NCBI GenBank assembly: GCA_019828565.1 | Contig: JAHDYR010000024.1 | Span: 248,001-312,000 of the forward strand | Direction of reading: 5' to 3' | Origin: Carpediemonas membranifera | Lineage: Eukaryota > Fornicata | DNA length: 64,000 bases | Shown here: positions 58,801-64,000 of the stretch, one piece after another | Layout of the letters: each line of letters starts with the position of its first letter | How positions within the stretch are numbered: position 1 is the stretch's first letter | Made by a program: the position numbers and the translations under genes | The notes under the pieces: model-generated | Told to the model about the DNA's origin: nothing | The model's database searches: none | Seen by the model: the letters and a program-made list of their open reading frames with translations, nothing else

Positions 58801-61800
58801 TCAGAGAATCAACGGAGCGCAAGGATCTCAAGGACGCAATGGCTGATGTCCTCGTCATGTCACGCGACCTCAAGGAGTCCAAGGAGATGATCGCTTCCTT
58901 CGGCGCTGCGGGGGTCTCCGACTCACAGCGTACCAACACCACGCCCTCCCATACACGGCACACGGGGAGCGGTCCGAAGAACCCTCATCGACGCGAGCCT
59001 GACCGCACGAACGTAGCCCCCTCAAAAGGCAAGCCGATCGACAAGCCCAAGCACGAGAAGAAGCCATTCGTGTGCTTCAACTGCGGTAAGGTCGGTCACT
59101 CCGCTCGCCGATGCCCTGCTCCGAAGACAACCTGTTCCAAGTGCCAGAAGCCGGGCCACCGAGCTGAATTCTGCCGTTCTGAGGTAAATTCAGCTCGTTG
59201 TGTGTTTTCTCTCGGTTCCCGTCAGAGTGTCCTTCCCACCGTCAAGGCTAGCATTCTTAAGCAAGTCGTGTCCGTCCTGTTCGACTCGGGCGCTGACTGC
59301 GCAACCATTGACCCCAAGCTCTGCTACGGCAAGGCAGTGAAGTGGATCTCACACGAGAAGACACTTATCGAGACAGTGGGCGGCGTCAGAGAGGCCGAGG
59401 GTCAGGTATCCTTCCGCCTCGTCTTAGCGCCCTCGCCATTCACTCCGCGCGGATGCTCTATCACTATTAAGGCCTACGTCCTGTCGACCGCTTTCGATGT
59501 ATGCCTGGGTTACCCTCAGATGGTGGAGATCGGCCTTCTCCCTTCGTTGTCTGAGCCTACCAGCGAGCTCGCAGCCAGCGACGAACCACCTACATTCGAG
59601 AAGTACGTCGCGCAAGCCAGAGCCATGTCCTCTTCCTTTTCTCAGAGGCAGGCCGACATCCTCAAGCGTTACGCCCGGACATTCGTGGACCGTACCGAGC
59701 CAAGCCGGCTCGAACCGTATGATTTGGTCCTCAAGGGCGACAGAGTCGTACACATTCGGCCGTACTATGTTCCCCCGCCGAAAGTCCCGATCATTCAAGA
59801 GCACATTAATACGCTCCTGGCAAAGCGCTACATCGAGGCATGCCAGTCTCAATACGCGAGCCCTACCATCATAGTTCCAAAGAAGGGGGAAAGACGCGTT
59901 TTGTCGTCGACTTCCGCGAGATCAATCAACTAACGGAACCATTCGACTACCCCATCCCTCGCATAGACGAAGTTCTCACTCAACTGTCCGGAAAGTCTGT
60001 GTTCGCTACCCTAGACTTGTCAGCAGGATACCATCAGATCCCTCTTACTGAACGGTGCCGTCACCTAACCGCCTTCCGTACTGTTTTTGGTCAATACCAA
60101 TATACACGGATGCCCTTCGGCTTACGTAACGCCGGAGCGTACTTCCAGAGGGCGATGGAAGACGGGTTCAAGGGTCTGGTGGGCTCCGCCTGTGTCATAT
60201 ACATTGATGACATCATCGTCATGGGTGCGGATGAGGACGAGTACCTGGGAAACCTCGAAAAAGTCATGCAACGCGTTGACAAGCTTAACCTTCAGCTCGG
60301 CCGAGATAAGTGCCAGTTCGGTCGGCAAGAGGTCGAGTTCCTCGGGTGGATCATATCCCAAGGCAGCGTGAAGATCTCACCCCAGCGGACCGAAGATATC
60401 GCGAACCTCAAGCTGTCTTCATCCACGAAGGGCATGCAGGGTCTCAACGGATTCCTCAACTATTTCCGCGATTACATACCCAACTTCGCGGTCCGAGCTA
60501 AGCCTCTGCTAGACGCCATGTCCGGTCGGCAGACCCCCTCGAGACGTTCTTCAGAAGTCGCTGGACGATCTGAAACAAGCTTTATGTTCGGCCGACGCTC
60601 TAGCCATGTTCGACGCGACTAAGCCTCACACCGTCATGACTGACGCATCCGATGTCGGGTACGGAGCAGTCTTACTCCAAGAGGGCCGACCAGTTTGCTA
60701 TATGTCGCGTGCGTTCAACGACGTCCAGTCACGCTGGTGTACCGGTGAGAAAGAAGCCTACGCTATCGTGGCAGCGTTACAACGATGGCGCAAGTTCCTG
60801 TGCTGGGAGAGCTTTACTATTCTCACGGATCACCGGAACCTACTCTATATGTACCGGTCCACCAACGCCAAGGTCCGCCGGTGGGCTGATTCGATCGCCG
60901 ATTTAGATTTCACCCTACAGCACATCGCCGGTCTGGACAACGGTGGAGCCGACGGTCTCTCGAGAGTATTCTCCATGCAACAGGCGTCGAGGGATCAGGT
61001 ATCCCGCGCTCATCTCACAGCAGGAGCTCATCTGTCTCGCCGGATGACAACCGAGCAACTTAGGGCCGACGGTTTGTCTGTCTCCCGTCAAGTCGTAGAC
61101 GACGTGATTACCGCGTGTCCAGAGTGCCAAGTCTTGGCCCGCCCTCCTGTTGATACACCCGACGGCCTGCATACAGCTGTAGACCTCCCGTTCCGGCGTG
61201 TGGCCATTGACACCATGGGTCCGCTACCGACGGTCAACGGCCTGTCCTACGTGACAGTAATGATCGACATGTGCTCCCGCTGGACAGAGCTAGTCCCGGT
61301 CAACAGCACCTCAGCCAAAGACGCAGCCAACGCATTGGTCAACACCTGGATTCTACGATACGGATGCCCCGAAGTCGTCCAATCGGATGGGGGCTCAGAG
61401 TTCAAAAACGCTCTGTTCAAACGCCTCTCCGAAGAGATGGGGTTCGACGTCCACATAACGACAGCATACCATCCCCAGAGCAACGGTGTCGTCGAACGCG
61501 CGAACAAGGAGGTCGAACGCATCCTCAGAGCCAGGAAGCTGGAGTTAAGGAATAACGATTGGGTAGCACACCTACCAGTCGCCCAATTCTTGGTCAACTC
61601 AATGCCCAGGATCCCGACCCGGTTGACTCCGGCCGAGATCATGTTTGGCGCCAATTTATCAATACCGTCATCGATCTATATCACGGATGCCGCCTCGGCT
61701 GGTCCGCCACAGTCGAAGCTAGCCGCAGCCGATGCCGCCATCCAACTCGCCAAAGCAAGGATTAGAGCCATGCGCGAAGACGCTCTCGCAAAGGCAACCT

Positions 61801-62252
61801 CATCGAGAAGCGAGATATTGAGCCGTTTCGTGCTGGTCAAATACTACCCAAGACCACCGAGCAAGCTAGCCCCGGGCTGGCGCGGCCCCATGAGGCGTGT
61901 CGCAGCCGTCAAACGTGATGGTGTTGTCGTCGCATATGAGGTACAAGACCTCAGTCAGTCAGCGGACGGTCCAACTATCAAGGTAGACGCGGCACGTGTG
62001 CGAAGATTTGACCCAGGCAAGCTCTCGGAGCAACAGATCTATGACCTCGCAGCCGCTTCCGTCGATGAGTGGCATGTCGAGCGCATCTCACGCTCTAGAG
62101 GCTCGGGCCCCAAGTCAAGGCGCGAGTACCTCGTACACTGGGTCGGATTCGAGGATTCAGAGGCTTCATTCGAACCTTATTCGCACGTCAAAGATTTGGA
62201 AGCCCTCGATACATATTTGAAGTCTGACCAAGCCAAGCGTGACGGTCTGTAA
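58791..62252 (+). CDS. Chromovirus II nucleocapsid-protease-RT-RNaseH-integrase-chromodomain
   Basis: Order: two knuckles (CFNCGKVGHSARRC, CSKCQKPGHRAEFC); protease VLFDSGADCAT; RT with VVDFREINQL, TLDLSAGYHQ, MPFGLRNAGAYFQ and YIDD; RNase H (TDASDVGYGAVLLQ, EKEAYAIVAAL, TDHRNL); integrase with a zinc region ending CPECQ, catalytic VAIDTMGPLP, QSDGGSEF and HPQSNGVVERANKE; chromodomain REYLVHWVGFEDSEASFEPY. Two frame joins (59885-59889 needs one extra G; 60534-60538 needs one C fewer) restore continuity. It is the best retrotransposon in the window. Confidence 0.88.
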
Positions 62253-62294
62253 AACTTCTCAACATCGAAGCTGTATCCTCGAGGAACAAACGAT

Positions 62295-63399
62295 TTATTC
62301 AGAGCTAGATTCCTCGTCTTCCGTCTCCTCCGTGTCCGTCAGCTCGACCAACCAAGTCGGGTCAGCGTGGCGCTCAAGGGCGTTCTCAGCCAAGTACTCT
62401 CGCACACACCGGACAAGGCAGAGATCAGCGTTGAGGGACACGATGCTGAGTCCCGAGTATCCGTCATACTGCAGGATCAACACAAAAGACCCGGGACCAC
62501 AAGTCGTCTTCAGATACTCGTGACGGACTACGCACGTGACAGTGTAGTAGCGGTCCGGATCAGAGACCTGAAGCGGCTCCCAGTGAGCCTCATCGCCAAT
62601 GGCGGGCAGGTAGCCGTCGTGGCACAAGCGGCTGACCAGGGTTGCCCAGAAGTCGTTGGGAGCCGGGATGCGCCGGCTGATGCCGTAGACAGCGACACGG
62701 AAGTAGTCCGGTGCGAGGACGAGGACCAACAGGCGGTTAAGATATCCGCGCGCTGTAGTGTCCGACTTGACCCCGCCGGCAGTCCGCACAGCCGCCACGA
62801 GAGCTGCAGAGTAGTGACCATTACCGGGTGAAGATCCACCCAGCGTGATGTCGCGGCCCCGGATCGCGGCCGACACGATGTCGCCATCGGACAAGCGCTT
62901 CCTGCCGAGCTTGAGGTGGGCCCTCACACCGGCAAGCGCGACCTGGCAATGAGCCACGAGAGCCAAGACCTGCTGGGTCAGCTTCACGTCCTGCACTACG
63001 GCTGCGTCGTTCAGACGACCTTGCTCAATAGCGTCAAAGATTCGCTGGAGCGGCAGCTCGATGGAGTTGGTGTAACCTTCCAGGCGTCGGGCAACCTCGG
63101 CCTTGATGTCGTGGGGCATCAGAGTCGTCATCGTCAGGGTGCGAGTGATGCGTTCTGAGGCTTGCACGCGGTGACTATATAACCTCACGGTTGATGTTTG
63201 TTACTTACAGATTGTCGGTGACCATGCGCTTGCGTCCACGATACTTCTGAGCGCGAAGGGAACGACAAACGGACGTATGGGCAACAATAAGTGGCCTAGC
63301 CAGATCGTCATCACCAAGTTCGGTGATTTTGGCACGAATTTCCTTCAGAACGGCCTCTACGGCTGTGTTGTCCGACATCAAATGAGTTGACGGCGACAT
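62295..63399 (-). CDS. Gene F4, F-like two-exon gene of unknown function
   Basis: Exon 1 63209-63399 (or from the ATG at 63378, MSDNTAVEAV), a 34-nt intron at 63175-63208 (GTAAGT...TATATAG), exon 2 62295-63174. In frame, about 356 aa. The intron type and early position resemble F3. The N-terminal helical acidic module (VLKEIRAKITELGDDDLARP) resembles F modules in layout. The body (GYTNSIELPLQRIFDAIEQG; LGRKRLSDGDIVSAAIRG; HDGYLPAIGDEAHWEPL) has no obvious OTU Cys/His pair and ends in an acidic tail. It could be another F-family type with a different C-terminal domain. Confidence 0.55.
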
Positions 63400-64000
63400 A
63401 TCCTGCACATTTCTCGGAAACGGTCGAAGGAACAACTAACAAGGTCATCTTAGTCTTCAAGCATGCATTTATTGTCGGTAATAAGGCATTAGGAGCTTCC
63501 TAGTGCTCCTTCCGGTCAGTTTGATGTTGTTATTCAAGTACAGTTGGACGCAGAAAATTAGAAGCCTCAGAACTCCTCAACGGAGCCGAATTGGAGCTTC
63601 TAAGTACGTTTTTCGGCGTCTGTGTGATTATGAGCGATAAGGGCTCAGCATTGGCAGTGTTTGCTAGAGCAATCGTTCTTGGCCTTCGAATTACATGGAA
63701 TGGCATATAACACGTATAAGGTTTGTGAAGACGGCCTAGGAAGGCCGTGGAGGGGCAGTGGTAAGCCTTTCCGTCACGTTTCACCATTTTTGAAACAGAG
63801 CTCACATAGCGGTACCGCAGTTAGATCATGATACCATCATTTTGATTTCGTTCAGCTAGATGCGAAAGCACTCAGGCCATGGGGTTGCCAGCCCTATGAG
63901 TCACCGTTGGCGGTCGGGTGGCACCGTCCAGGCCTTTGGTGAAATGCTGACGTCAAGTCTCTCTGTCATGCCTATACCAGGCATGGAGGGGCAGTGTTGT
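63400..64000. promoter_or_regulatory. Upstream region of F4, repeats of GGAGCTTC / GAAGC type
   Basis: Contains TTAGGAGCTTCCTAG (63487), TTAGAAGCCTC (63558) and GGAGCTTCTAAG (63592), an inverted/direct repeat family not found at the other F promoters. No B-type gene is visible before the window ends. A short minus open frame at 63530-63805 is unremarkable. Confidence 0.4.

Larger units (their letters stand above)
58317..62252 (+). mobile_element. Ty3/gypsy chromovirus II
   Basis: Gag, two CCHC knuckles, protease, RT, RNase H, integrase and chromodomain in standard order and on one strand. Frame breaks lie near 58.6 kb, at the G5 run 59885-59889 and at the C5 run 60534-60538. No LTR pair is recognisable in the flanks. 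All catalytic motifs are present, so the copy would be near-intact if the breaks are consensus errors. Confidence 0.88.

Overview
The window comes from a unicellular eukaryote. Support: spliceosomal introns of only 29-37 nt with GT(A/T)NGT...AG ends, eukaryotic gene families (RRM, TspO, AEC carrier, type I IPP isomerase, SET, OTU, PHD-like), two Ty3/gypsy chromoviruses and a non-LTR element with a restriction-like endonuclease. ATG starts often sit a few bases after a conserved core-promoter-like motif. A metamonad/fornicate protist would fit, but I cannot prove the species. No rRNA, tRNA or CRISPR array was recognised.

Layout. 1-8.47 kb: element 1, a compact block of seven genes (G tail, A, B, F, C, D, E). 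8.5-11.6 kb: a broken Ty3/gypsy element whose two halves point away from each other. 11.6-20 kb: apparent host DNA with intact genes for an RRM protein, a membrane-associated unknown, TspO, an auxin-efflux-type carrier and a thymidylate-kinase/IPP-isomerase/HIT fusion. 20-22.4 kb: fragment of a gag-like element. 22.4-32.7 kb: element 2, with the same seven genes in the same order but inverted as a block. 32,734-32,833: a 100-N gap. 32.8-43.7 kb: a head-to-tail array of RLE-type LINEs with a period of about 3,977 bp. 43.7-49 kb: a third G gene with small genes. 49-55.1 kb: a 2.7-kb segment present 2.2 times, carrying a truncated F gene. 55.1-58.3 kb: hairpins and minisatellites. 58.3-62.3 kb: a second chromovirus. 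62.3-63.4 kb: a fourth F-like gene.

The main find is the seven-gene element. Conserved order, orientation and even intron positions show that elements 1 and 2 descend from one mobile unit. G looks like a DDE-type transposase. The cargo consists mainly of protein- and chromatin-modifying domains: GNAT-like acetyltransferase (A), OTU-type deubiquitinase (F), SET methyltransferase (C), CHAT/caspase-like peptidase (D) and a tandem zinc-finger PHD/RING-like protein (E); B is unknown. Genes A and C of one element share a 32-nt palindrome with a T-tract. Its arms are the same within an element and different between elements. The divergent B/F promoters carry further palindromes private to each element. 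This looks like element-specific addressing, comparable to prophage immunity groups (inference).

Almost all reading-frame breaks in the elements are single-base changes in homopolymer runs, mostly +1. The host genes between them have none. Under-polished repeats in the assembly are therefore as likely as real decay.
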